From Candidatus Zixiibacteriota bacterium (lineage in GTDB: Bacteria > Zixibacteria > MSB-5A5 > CAIYYT01), in the NCBI GenBank assembly GCA_023134875.1, contig JAGLUH010000287.1, forward strand, positions 1 to 9,328: a stretch of 9,328 nt of DNA, read 5' to 3'. Positions 1 through 6,637 of the stretch are shown here, in pieces. Within the stretch, counting starts at the first letter, position 1; every line of letters starts with the position of its first letter. Under the pieces are notes generated by a model. It did not search any database and was not told where the DNA came from. It saw nothing but the letters and a program-made list of their open reading frames with translations. The position numbers were made by a program, and so were the translations under genes.

Positions 1-515
1 CGGGTACAGAGCAGTTCGATCTGATCCGTCTCCCCGCGCTCGAACAGCTCGATCAGGTAACCGGTCAGGTCACGCGCAACATCGTAATCCATGTTGCCCT
101 TCATGCCCTTGTACACCTTGATAATTTCCCAATCGCGGCGGGAAAAGAAATCCTCGGCCTTCTTGCCCACCAATACCAGCTTGATGCTCTGGGCTGCCGA
201 GGTTTTCAGAATCCGCGTCGCCCGCCGGATGACGTTGGAATTGTAAGAGCCGCACAGTCCCCGATCGGAGGAGAATAACACCAGCACCCGGTTCTTGACT
301 TCCCGCTTCTCGAAGAAGGGATGAGTGAAAGCGGTGGCAGCGGAGGATATCTGCTCCAAAATCAGGCGCATCTTCTCAGTATAGGGCCGTGACTGTTCCA
401 CGATTATCTGCGCCCGCCGCAGCTTGGCGGCAGCCACCATCTCCATCGCCTTGGTAATCTGCCTGGTGTTGGTGACGGCGCGAATGCGCTTCTGGATATC
501 CCGCAGGGTGGCCAT
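1..515 (-). CDS. atpG: ATP synthase F1 subunit gamma (partial, 3' end outside window)
   Basis: The gamma subunit is the central rotor shaft of F1; its long N- and C-terminal helices turn inside the alpha3beta3 ring and couple it to the c-ring. The visible 171 residues begin MATLRDIQKRIRAV and continue through TRQITKAMEMVAAAKL, the typical N-terminal coiled-coil helix. The conserved SSDRGLCGSYN segment of the Rossmann-like domain follows near residues 80-92. The frame is open to base 1, so about 40% of a usual 285-295 residue protein is missing, including the C-terminal helix. The ATG at 513-515 lies only 5 nt after the atpA stop, with a weak AAGAG ribosome site overlapping that stop, so translation is probably coupled to atpA. 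Identification is certain from sequence and operon position. Confidence 0.97.
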   Translation of the reverse strand, partial: MATLRDIQKRIRAVTNTRQITKAMEMVAAAKLRRAQIIVEQSRPYTEKMRLILEQISSAATAFTHPFFEKREVKNRVLVLFSSDRGLCGSYNSNVIRRATRILKTSAAQSIKLVLVGKKAEDFFSRRDWEIIKVYKGMKGNMDYDVARDLTGYLIELFERGETDQIELLCT

Positions 516-520
516 AGCTC

Positions 521-2029
521 TTACTTCATGAACTCAAGTTTGAATTTCTCGGTCGCCTCTTTCAGCTTGGTCTCGGTGGCATCGCTGATTACTTTCTCGG
601 CGGCGATGGTGTGGCCGATGTCGGGATATTCCTTCTCGACATAAGCCAGAAACTTCTCCTCGAACTCCTTGATCCGCTCCAGCGGTATATCATCAAGATA
701 GCCTTTGCTGCCAGTCCAAATGAGCATCACCTGGCGTTCCAGCGACATCGGCACATACTGATCCTGTTTGAGAATCTCAGCCATGCGCTCGCCGCGAGTC
801 AATTGCCTCTGCGTCACTTCGTCCAGATCGGAACCGAACTGCGCAAACGCCACCAGTTCGCGATACTGCGCCAGGTCAAGACGGAGCATGCCGGCAACCT
901 GCTTCATCGCCTTGGTCTGAGCGTTACCGCCCACCCGCGACACGGAGATACCGACGTTGATCGCAGGACGAGTGCCGGCAAAGAAGAGCTCGGGCTCCAG
1001 GTAAATCTGACCGTCGGTGATGGAGATCACGTTGGTGGGAATATAGGCCGCTACGTCGCCCGCCTGGGTCTCGATAATCGGCAGCGCCGTCAGGGAGCCG
1101 CCGCCCATTTCCTCGGAGAGCTTGGCGGCGCGCTCCAGCAGACGCGAATGCAGGTAGAAGATATCGCCCGGATACGCTTCCCGTCCCGGCGGCCGGCGCA
1201 ACAGGAGCGACAACTGTCGGTAAGCCTGCGCCTGCTTGGTGAGGTCGTCATAGATCAGCAGGACATGCCGTTTCGTATGCAAAAATTCTTCACCCATCGC
1301 GCAGCCGGCATAGGGAGCGATATACTGCATTGGCGCACTTTCGGCCGCCGTTGCCGCCACTACCGTGGTGTACTCCATCGCCCCGGCCTTTTCCAGGATA
1401 CTGACCACTTGAGCAATGGTCGATGCTTTCTGGCCGATAGCAACATAGATACAGAAAACATCGGTATCTTTCTGGTTGATGATGGTGTCGATGGCGATAG
1501 CGGTCTTACCGGTCTGGCGGTCGCCGATGATTAGTTCACGCTGACCGCGCCCGATCGGAATCATCGAGTCGATTGCTTTCAGGCCGGTCATCAGCGGTTC
1601 TTTTACCGGCTGCCGTTGGATCACATTCGGCGCCCGTGTTTCAACGTTGCGCCGCTTGTCACTGACAATCGGACCCTTGCCGTCCAGCGGTTCACCCAGC
1701 GGATTGACCACCCGTCCCACCAGGGCATCGCCTACCGGCACCGAGGCGATCCGGCCGGTACGCCGCACAGTGTCACCCTCATTGATCGAGATATCGGAAC
1801 CGAAGATGGCGACACCGACGTTGTCCTCTTCCAGGTTTAGCACCACACCGGTAATATCGCCGGGAAAAGTCACCAACTCTGACATCATGGCATCTTTCAA
1901 GCCCCAGACGCGGGCGATTCCATCGCCGACCTGCAACACCGTGCCGACCGATTCCATTTCCAGCTTGGTCTCGTAACCGGCAATCTGCTGCTTGATTATC
2001 GAACTGACTTCCTCAGGTTTCAAAGCCAT
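521..2029 (-). CDS. atpA: ATP synthase F1 subunit alpha
   Basis: Non-catalytic nucleotide-binding subunit of the alpha3beta3 F1 head, 502 residues, the normal family length. The beta-barrel domain occupies about residues 1-95. The Walker A loop GDRQTGKT is at 169-176, the Walker B strand HVLLIYDD at 255-262, and the ISVSRVGG segment at 361-368. R365 in that segment is the arginine finger reaching the neighbouring beta catalytic site. All motifs are intact. The ATG at 2027-2029 is preceded by a strong AAGGAG ribosome site with 8-nt spacing. A 51-nt AT-rich gap separates it from atpH, and atpG follows after 5 nt. A long open frame on the opposite strand (611-1534) is a coding shadow of this gene. 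Confidence 0.99.
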   Translation of the reverse strand: MALKPEEVSSIIKQQIAGYETKLEMESVGTVLQVGDGIARVWGLKDAMMSELVTFPGDITGVVLNLEEDNVGVAIFGSDISINEGDTVRRTGRIASVPVGDALVGRVVNPLGEPLDGKGPIVSDKRRNVETRAPNVIQRQPVKEPLMTGLKAIDSMIPIGRGQRELIIGDRQTGKTAIAIDTIINQKDTDVFCIYVAIGQKASTIAQVVSILEKAGAMEYTTVVAATAAESAPMQYIAPYAGCAMGEEFLHTKRHVLLIYDDLTKQAQAYRQLSLLLRRPPGREAYPGDIFYLHSRLLERAAKLSEEMGGGSLTALPIIETQAGDVAAYIPTNVISITDGQIYLEPELFFAGTRPAINVGISVSRVGGNAQTKAMKQVAGMLRLDLAQYRELVAFAQFGSDLDEVTQRQLTRGERMAEILKQDQYVPMSLERQVMLIWTGSKGYLDDIPLERIKEFEEKFLAYVEKEYPDIGHTIAAEKVISDATETKLKEATEKFKLEFMK

Positions 2030-2080
2030 AGAGATGACTCCTTATATATCATATATCGAGCATCAACATTCACAGTAAGT

Positions 2081-2629
2081 TCAAGCTACCTTCACTTCCA
2101 GTAGTCTCTCCTTGAGAAGGCGCAGGTCATGAACCACCGAGCGGTCGATGATCTTGTCGCCGACAAAGGCGATAGCGCCGCCGATAATAGCGGCGTCGAC
2201 GCTGGTGATAATTTCGATGGTCTTGCCGGTCAGCGTCGCCAAGCGGGCTTTGATCCGCTTGATTTCCGCATCCGACAGAGGCACGGCGGTGACCAGTTTG
2301 GTTTTGACAATCCCCTGACTTTCCAGTACCAGTTTTTCATACTCTTCGGCGATTTCCACCAGGAAACTGGTGCGGTGTTTAGTGACCAGAAGCTGCATCA
2401 GGTGATAGAGCTGATCCGCCACCTTTCCGGAGAAAATCTCGGCAATCGCTTTCTTTTTGTCGTTATCACCGATCTGGGGCGCCGCCAGAAACTCCAGCAA
2501 GGCCCTGTCCTGCCGGCATATTTCCGCGACATCCTGGAAATCATCATTGATGGTATCAGAAACGTTGATTTCCTGACTCACCGCGAATAAACCGCGGGCA
2601 TACCGCCTGGCAACCTGAGTTACTTCCAC
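2081..2629 (-). CDS. atpH: ATP synthase F1 subunit delta (OSCP-type)
   Basis: Delta (OSCP family) sits on top of the F1 head and joins it to the b-subunit peripheral stalk. At 182 residues it has the normal length. The N-terminal helical domain contains the conserved ARRYARGLF segment at 7-15. The C-terminal part carries the family pattern VDAAIIGGAIAFVGDKIID followed by SVVHDLRLLKERL, near residues 144-176. The start codon is GTG at 2627-2629; the base sequence does not offer ATG here. The ribosome site (GAGTGGG) is weak and only 11 nt separate it from the atpF stop, which suggests translational coupling with atpF. Identity is secure from the C-terminal motif and the fixed F-H-A-G gene order. 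Confidence 0.97.
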   Translation of the reverse strand: MEVTQVARRYARGLFAVSQEINVSDTINDDFQDVAEICRQDRALLEFLAAPQIGDNDKKKAIAEIFSGKVADQLYHLMQLLVTKHRTSFLVEIAEEYEKLVLESQGIVKTKLVTAVPLSDAEIKRIKARLATLTGKTIEIITSVDAAIIGGAIAFVGDKIIDRSVVHDLRLLKERLLEVKVA

Positions 2630-2640
2630 AGAAAACCCAC

Positions 2641-3156
2641 TCAGACCTGTTTCTGCGCTTCAAGATCATCGATGAAGTCACCGATCAAACGGCGGTGCTT
2701 ATCGTCATCGAGTTTTTCCAATATGATCTTTTCCGTCGCCGTCAATGCCATCGCCACCATGTCTTCCTTCAAAGCAACCCTGGCCTTGGCGACATCACGG
2801 TCAAGCTCAGCCCGGGCCTTGACGATCATCCCCTTGGCCTCGGTGCGGCCATCCTCCTTGATGCGCGCGGCAATCTTCTCACCCTCAGAAACCGCCGCCG
2901 TCAGGCGTTTACGCGACTCATTGTCGATATCCCGCAGCTTCGCCTGGTACTCTTCATTGAGGTTGTCTGCCTCCTGCTGTTTTTGGTCGATCTCGTCGAA
3001 ACTGTTCTTGATTCGTTCGCGTCTCTCTTCCAAAAGCCCCAGCAACGGCCCCCAGGCGAATTTCTTGAGCACCCAGAGCGCGATCAGAAAACCGACCGCG
3101 TGAGTGATGATCTGCGGTATCTCTATCTTGAGGGCTTCAAATATCTGATCAAACAA
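2641..3156 (-). CDS. atpF: ATP synthase F0 subunit b (peripheral stalk)
   Basis: Subunit b forms the membrane-anchored peripheral stalk that holds the F1 head still against the rotor. The 171-residue protein has one N-terminal membrane helix (about residues 11-32, IITHAVGFLIALWVL). The ARG/GLU/LYS-rich remainder, starting LLEERRERIKNSFDEI, is a long charged coiled coil. The family motif FAWGPLLGLLEERRERI directly follows the membrane helix. The start codon is TTG at 3154-3156, well supported by a GAGGT ribosome site ending 5 nt upstream; no ATG lies near the correct N-terminus. Only one b gene is present, with no b' duplicate, so a b2 homodimer is expected. A 95-nt gap with an inverted repeat separates it from atpE. 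Confidence 0.97.
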   Translation of the reverse strand: MFDQIFEALKIEIPQIITHAVGFLIALWVLKKFAWGPLLGLLEERRERIKNSFDEIDQKQQEADNLNEEYQAKLRDIDNESRKRLTAAVSEGEKIAARIKEDGRTEAKGMIVKARAELDRDVAKARVALKEDMVAMALTATEKIILEKLDDDKHRRLIGDFIDDLEAQKQV

Positions 3157-3171
3157 TCGCTACCTCAATCT

Positions 3172-3227
3172 GGTTTACGTTTAGAAAGATCTTAATAATC
3201 GCGAGGCGAGCCCGCCGTCAGTAAACC
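3172..3227 (-). promoter_or_regulatory. Inverted repeat in atpE-atpF gap (possible mRNA processing or stability structure)
   Basis: Perfect 7-bp arms GTAAACC (3221-3227) and GGTTTAC (3172-3178) enclose 42 nt. The enclosed part contains a small GGCG/CGCC hairpin (3205-3216) and an AAGATCTT palindrome (3186-3193). In the minus-strand transcript the structure lies just after the atpE stop and ends about 8 nt before the atpF ribosome site. There is no terminal U-tract, so it does not look like an intrinsic terminator. I infer it may protect or process the atpE message, because c subunit is needed in many copies. This is a structural inference only. Confidence 0.4.
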
Positions 3228-3251
3228 CGCCCCGAATGCCTTTTGGTCCGC

Positions 3252-3488
3252 TTAGCCGATCTTGCCTGAAAGAATGAAGAAGCCGACCAGCGAGTAGATG
3301 GTCAACGCTTCAATCAGGGCAGCACCGATAATCATACCGGTCTGAATTTTACCGGAGGCCTCCGGCTGACGTCCCATTGCTTCCATCGCGGAACCGACCG
3401 CACGCCCCAGACCAAGACCAGAACCGATCGCGGCCAGCGCCAGACCGATAGGCAGAGCCAGAGCAAGTGCAAACTGATAATCCATCAT
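3252..3488 (-). CDS. atpE: ATP synthase F0 subunit c (ring proteolipid)
   Basis: Subunit c forms the rotating membrane ring. The 77-78 residue hairpin has two membrane helices joined by the polar loop RQPEA (40-44). Helix 1 has a glycine series (G22, G24, G26, G28) that packs neighbouring helices. The ion-carrying carboxylate is E60 in [11 protein letters not shown]. The positions that supply Gln, Ser and Thr in known sodium-binding c subunits are Leu, Ala and Leu here, so a proton ring is predicted. Two ATG codons are adjacent (3486-3488 and 3483-3485). The AGGAGG ribosome site ends 1 nt before the first and 4 nt before the second, so the second ATG (protein beginning MDYQF) is more likely used. 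The strong ribosome site fits high expression. Confidence 0.97.
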   Translation of the reverse strand: MMDYQFALALALPIGLALAAIGSGLGLGRAVGSAMEAMGRQPEASGKIQTGMIIGAALIEALTIYSLVGFFILSGKIG

Positions 3489-3515
3489 TCCTCCTGTAAT
3501 ATCTATCTTGTTGGT

Positions 3516-4379
3516 TTAATGTTCTTCCTCTTCATGAGGCATCATCATCGCAAAGTAAACCGTCGACAGTAAGGTAAATACCAGCGCCTGGATGGTCGAC
3601 GTCAATAACGCCAGGAAATAGAAAGGCAGTTGCAGCGGTATGCCGATACGCGCCCACTCCGGTGTTGCAACAGCGCCATGTAAGAATCCCAGCATCGTTA
3701 TGCCCAGAAAGGTAAAGGCGGCGATCAGCACGTCCTCGCCGGTGATATTACCGAAAAGACGCAGGGAGAGCGAGACCGGTTTGGCCAGTTCACTAATAAA
3801 ATGAATCGGTAAATTGATAGGCACCAAAATCCAGCCCATCACGTCACGCGGTTCCCCTAGGAAATGGTCGATATACTTGATAATTCCCAGCCGTCTCATC
3901 CCTGCGTACTGCACATAGAAGAAAACCACCAGTGCCAGCGACAGGGTGATATTCATACTTGAAGTGGGGGATTTCATTAACGGTACCAGCCCCATCAGGT
4001 TCATGCAGAGGACATAAATAAATAACGTACCGAGGAAAGGGGTGAAAGGACGCGAGTGCTTGCCGATAATCGAGTGGAAGAAACTATCCAATCCCTCAAC
4101 GGCCATTTCAGCGACATTCTGCAACTTACCCGGCACCAGTTTACGCCGGCGGTAAACCCGCATCGACACGACGCAAAGAAGCAGCAGCACCACGAAACCA
4201 TAAATAACATTTTCCCAAACATGCCAGGAATGGAAAGTCTCGCCGAATGCTAAGTAGATCATGTGCACAAGATTGGGCAGTTCCGGCGGGCCACCGCCAT
4301 GAGCGGCGGCGGTATCAGTGGCGTGGGCGGCATGTTCCGCGCCGGAGGCCAGCGGGATCAGGAGTTTCTCCAGGATCAA
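3516..4379 (-). CDS. atpB: ATP synthase F0 subunit a
   Basis: Subunit a is the stator membrane protein that forms the proton half-channels beside the c-ring. The 287-residue sequence has several membrane helices. The essential stator arginine is R207 in KPVSLSLRLFGN, followed by NITGEDVL. The conserved glutamine of the last helix is Q264 in STIQALVFTLLSTVYF. The N-terminus before the first helix is long and rich in Ala and His (about residues 12-30), and the C-terminus ends in four Glu and a His; both look lineage-specific. The start is TTG at 4377-4379, overlapping the atpI stop as TTGA. No strong ribosome site precedes it, so coupling to atpI is likely. A later ATG (residue 40) would remove only the Ala/His-rich extension. 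Confidence 0.96.
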   Translation of the reverse strand: MILEKLLIPLASGAEHAAHATDTAAAHGGGPPELPNLVHMIYLAFGETFHSWHVWENVIYGFVVLLLLCVVSMRVYRRRKLVPGKLQNVAEMAVEGLDSFFHSIIGKHSRPFTPFLGTLFIYVLCMNLMGLVPLMKSPTSSMNITLSLALVVFFYVQYAGMRRLGIIKYIDHFLGEPRDVMGWILVPINLPIHFISELAKPVSLSLRLFGNITGEDVLIAAFTFLGITMLGFLHGAVATPEWARIGIPLQLPFYFLALLTSTIQALVFTLLSTVYFAMMMPHEEEEH

Positions 4380-4780
4380 CTGTTTCCGTCCGGCTGTTTT
4401 TTCTTGAACTCAATCATGTCCATCTTAAGAAGCACCCGCCCCAACACTTTCAGGAAGGCGACCGCGAAGATCAATGAAAAACCGATCAGGAGAGACTGGG
4501 GTGAGAAATACCCGCAGGCCAGCAGAAAATAACCAGCAACATAAAGTACCGGAAACTTGACAACCACCAGAATGAACGCCAGTGATTTCTGCGTCTCTTT
4601 CGGAGTAACAACCTGGACAATCACGCCCTTGATGAAGTAAAGATTCAAAACGCCCCAAACCGCACCGAGCAGGATACCAAGCGATTCCTGCCAGTTATAG
4701 TAGACCGAACCGAACAGCGCAATCAACACTGCCAGTATCAGAGTCATCCTGATGATGCGGCTGATAAACTCCAGTCCCAT
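4376..4780 (-). CDS. atpI: AtpI-like F0 assembly membrane protein
   Basis: A 134-residue protein with four predicted membrane helices (about 11-28, 33-52, 66-88 and 94-116) and a basic C-terminal tail (EFKKKQP). Size, topology and the place directly before atpB match the ATP synthase subunit I family, which in other bacteria helps assemble the c-ring. Sequence conservation in this family is low, so the call rests mainly on topology and position. The central segment LGAVWGVLNLYFIKGV is typical of the family. The start is ATG at 4778-4780 with only a weak upstream AGAGA. The gene follows atpZ by 24 nt and overlaps atpB by 4 nt. Confidence 0.8.
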   Translation of the reverse strand: MGLEFISRIIRMTLILAVLIALFGSVYYNWQESLGILLGAVWGVLNLYFIKGVIVQVVTPKETQKSLAFILVVVKFPVLYVAGYFLLACGYFSPQSLLIGFSLIFAVAFLKVLGRVLLKMDMIEFKKKQPDGNS

Positions 4781-4804
4781 GATCTCTGCTTGTGAAAAGA
4801 GTTA

Positions 4805-5041
4805 CTAATCCTTGCTGACTTTCTTAATGAGCTTATAGGTCTCCTGACCGGCGGCGACAAAACCGAGCACGATAAACACCCACATCAAATAGGGTTCCGT
4901 ACCGAGCCAGCCGTCCAGCAAATTCCCAATCAGCATTCCCACCAGCGGTCCGACCGCCAGTAGAATCGGTATCACGGTAAGCAGTCCGACCTGTCTGATT
5001 AGCTCTGACTTCTCGTCCTTTTTCTCGGTCAAAGACCCCAC
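4805..5041 (-). CDS. atpZ: AtpZ/AtpI-family small membrane protein, first gene of atp operon
   Basis: A 78-residue protein with a charged N-terminus, two membrane helices (about 17-40 and 50-67) and a basic tail. The pattern GMLIGNLLDGWLGTEP between the helices followed by a second helix ending in ETYKLIKK is characteristic of AtpZ (putative F0F1-ATPase subunit family). In alkaliphilic Bacillus, AtpZ and AtpI have been linked to divalent cation transport and synthase assembly; the role here is inferred. The reading frame opens with GTG at 5039-5041, but a TTG three codons later (5030-5032) has the better placed AGGTG ribosome site, giving a protein beginning MTEKKDEK. Either start lies 17-26 nt after the predicted transcription start. 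Confidence 0.85.
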   Translation of the reverse strand: MGSLTEKKDEKSELIRQVGLLTVIPILLAVGPLVGMLIGNLLDGWLGTEPYLMWVFIVLGFVAAGQETYKLIKKVSKD

Positions 5042-5064
5042 CTACCGAAATTTATCGAGCCAAT

Positions 5065-5092
5065 ATTATATATTGACCGCCCTTTTTGTCAA
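5065..5092 (-). promoter_or_regulatory. Sigma-70 promoter of the atp operon
   Basis: Read on the minus strand, a perfect TTGACA -35 box (5087-5092) is followed after 16 nt by a perfect TATAAT -10 box (5065-5070). Transcription would start near 5058, leaving a leader of only about 17-26 nt before atpZ. The stretch above the -35 (about 5093-5115) is AT-rich and could act as an UP element. Both boxes match the consensus and the location just ahead of the first operon gene is ideal. Confidence 0.85.
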
Positions 5093-5112
5093 GCTATAAA
5101 ACTCTATGTTTT

Positions 5113-5126
5113 GTGAAAGATTTCAC
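5113..5126. promoter_or_regulatory. Operator-like dyad upstream of the atp promoter
   Basis: GTGAAAGATTTCAC is a perfect 6-bp inverted repeat around a 2-nt centre. It lies about 20 bp upstream of the atp -35 box, around position -55 to -68, a usual place for an activator or a distal repressor site. No protein can be named for it. The symmetry is seen; the function is inferred. Confidence 0.3.
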
Positions 5127-5233
5127 CTTTTCAGGCTGAAAACCGGCCTGTTCGACTCGCCGATAAATGCCTAATGTTACTACCGAAAAATCACAGATGG
5201 CCCACAGTTAATGATGGAATATTTCAGTAAAAG

Positions 5234-5570
5234 GGTCACAGTCTTTTGGGGAAGTGGTACTGATTGTTTACGTCTCAGGCATCATTACTCAGGCCCGCCC
5301 GCTGGGTCGGTTACCAGTTTTTGGGAAGCTGTACTGAAGATTAATATTGTGGGTGGCAGATGTCTGGAAGTTGTCCCCAAAATGATGGAGAATAATTTCT
5401 GTAGATCTGTCTTCCGAGGCGTAGGGGCACGCTGCCGCGTCCCCAAGGGTACGCCGTGGCGCACCCCTACAAGTTGAATCCAGCACCTTATTGTTAGATC
5501 TCTCTCAACTCTGTTCTCACTGCAACACACCATACGCAACAATCTTTTGGGACAGCCTCTCCACGTCTGC
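5234..5570. repeat. Cluster of degenerate interspersed repeats with a CCCAAAA core
   Basis: Four related copies lie in this gene-free stretch. Two are direct repeats about 74 bp apart (5234-5264 and 5308-5337), each reading roughly TTTTGGG(G)AAGnnGTACTGA on the plus strand. A third (about 5351-5387) reads GGTGGCAGATGTC then GTCCCCAAAA. A fourth (about 5536-5570) is its counterpart on the opposite strand, GGGGCAGACGTG then TGTCCCAAAAG. Copies 1 and 3 share perfect 9-bp inverted arms (TTTTGGGGA 5244-5252, TCCCCAAAA 5374-5382). Short open frames here (5211-5477, 5285-5542) look like repeat translations and are not called. The rest of 5042-5596 holds only the atp promoter, the dyad and the palindromic element. 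Confidence 0.5.
5402..5501 (+). repeat. Palindromic interspersed element with 7-bp direct flanking repeat (copy A)
   Basis: The core 5421-5470 is an imperfect 50-nt palindrome with perfect outer arms GTAGGGG (5421-5427) and CCCCTAC (5464-5470); part of the inner sequence also pairs (GCG, GCGT and CCC blocks). It is followed by AAGTTGAATCCAGCACCTTA. TAGATCT occurs on both sides, at 5402-5408 and 5495-5501, like a target duplication around about 86 bp. A decayed second copy lies at 7573-7615. No protein is encoded. It could be a miniature mobile element or a REP-like hairpin; without a U-tract it is not a clear terminator. Confidence 0.55.
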
Positions 5571-5596
5571 CCCTTGTATATTAGGTAGGGCGTTGA

Positions 5597-6448
5597 TTAT
5601 CGGTGGCAGATGGCGGAAAGATATCCCACCACCTCACGATCATCGCCGGTCACCATGCCGGAATGAGTATAGCGAACTATTTGAGCTTGAGTCGCACCGA
5701 GTCGTTTGGCGGCATACATGCAGGAGATCATCGGCCCCGCGCCGCAGGCTTCCGAGTAACCGGAGTTGACACGGTCATGCAGCAGCTTCCAGTCGAAGCG
5801 TCTGACCGCTTCGCTGATACCTTTGTCCATCTTGTCTGCCTGGGCGGCGCTGTGATAGTGGGAGAGGTCAGAACTGGCAACAATAAGTGCCTTCTTACCG
5901 GTCAGCGCCGATGCCAGCACTTCTCCCAGGGCAATAGCCATGTCATACTCCTGGCTGCCCATTACTACCGGCACCATTTTGAGATCACCCAGCACCATCT
6001 GCAAGAAGGGAAGCTGCACTTCAAGAGAGTGCTCCGGTCGGGCACCGCCGCTGTGACCATCGTCGGCGAATACAACCTTGGGATGGATATTGGCAATCGT
6101 GGCAGCCAACTCCGGATCGGTATAGATCACGCCGAGCGGTGTCTGGTAGCCGCCACCACGGAAAACGGCGGTATTGGTAAAGAAAGCCTGATGTGACGGT
6201 GCAATCACCACCACGATTTCGTATTTAGTGCCCTTCAGCAGCCGATAGGCGGCGGCGGCGCAACTGCCGGAGTAGATGTATCCGGCATGGGGCGCAATCA
6301 GGCCGACTATCTCGGCACTCACTTTACCCGATTCCGCTTGGATAAATCCCCTTACCTGTTCCGACAACTCCACCGGATCAGCGGGATAAAACGAACCGGC
6401 ATAGTAGGCGCGTCGGATTAGATCGGGCTGTTGATCGACATTCTTCAT
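5597..6448 (-). CDS. amrB: AmmeMemoRadiSam system protein B (MEMO1 family)
   Basis: A 283-residue MEMO-family protein, the normal length. Conserved blocks in order are YYAGSFYPADP (15-25), APHAGYIYSG (52-61), APSHQ (83-87), EHSLEVQLPFLQ (139-150), SSDLSHYH (192-199), ACGAGPM (234-240) and a C-terminal GDDREVVGYLSA. H54, H86 and C235 match the reported metal ligands of human MEMO1, and H197 lies in the same site, so the metal centre is intact. The family is related to LigB-type dioxygenases, but its bacterial role is unknown. In many genomes it occurs with AMMECR1-like and radical SAM partners; neither is seen here. The ATG at 6446-6448 has an AGGTGG ribosome site 7 nt upstream. It is transcribed away from the lipoprotein gene at 6638. 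Confidence 0.92.
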   Translation of the reverse strand: MKNVDQQPDLIRRAYYAGSFYPADPVELSEQVRGFIQAESGKVSAEIVGLIAPHAGYIYSGSCAAAAYRLLKGTKYEIVVVIAPSHQAFFTNTAVFRGGGYQTPLGVIYTDPELAATIANIHPKVVFADDGHSGGARPEHSLEVQLPFLQMVLGDLKMVPVVMGSQEYDMAIALGEVLASALTGKKALIVASSDLSHYHSAAQADKMDKGISEAVRRFDWKLLHDRVNSGYSEACGAGPMISCMYAAKRLGATQAQIVRYTHSGMVTGDDREVVGYLSAICHR

Positions 6449-6637
6449 ATCCAGGCCACCTATAATTGTATAAGAAATTAGTAATGGATAGCAAGGGATT
6501 TATCGTATAATCGGCACCAAATTGAACGGTCTTGACATCTTCTCCGTCTGTTCCTGTTGAAGGGGTAACGATATTGACGGTGATCCGTCAAGACAGGTAT
6601 GGCAGACAATATCAGCCTATAGAAGGAGCATGAAAAA
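6449..6637. promoter_or_regulatory. Divergent upstream region with a perfect dyad (6574-6591)
   Basis: This 189-nt region separates the MEMO gene (minus) from the lipoprotein gene (plus). TTGACGGTGATCCGTCAA (6574-6591) is a perfect 7-bp inverted repeat with a 4-nt centre. Its left arm could serve as a -35 box (TTGACG) for the lipoprotein gene, with a poor -10 (TATGGC, 6598-6603) 18 nt later, so a protein bound to the dyad could block or aid transcription. A plus-strand TATAAT (6506-6511) lacks a good -35. For the MEMO gene only a weak pair (TTGCTA, 16 nt, TATACA) is visible. Confidence 0.35.

Noticed and set aside
611..1534. 307-residue open frame on the plus strand
   Set aside because: It lies wholly antisense to the intact, highly conserved atpA and shows no family motif; it is a codon-composition shadow.
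2129..3195. Plus-strand open frames of 143-166 residues opposite atpH and atpF
   Set aside because: They mirror real genes on the other strand, lack ribosome sites and have no recognisable domains.
5211..5542. Short open frames of 65-88 residues on both strands between the MEMO gene and the atp operon
   Set aside because: Their translations run through the palindromic element and the repeat copies, giving low-information Arg/Pro/Thr-rich tails; no family features.
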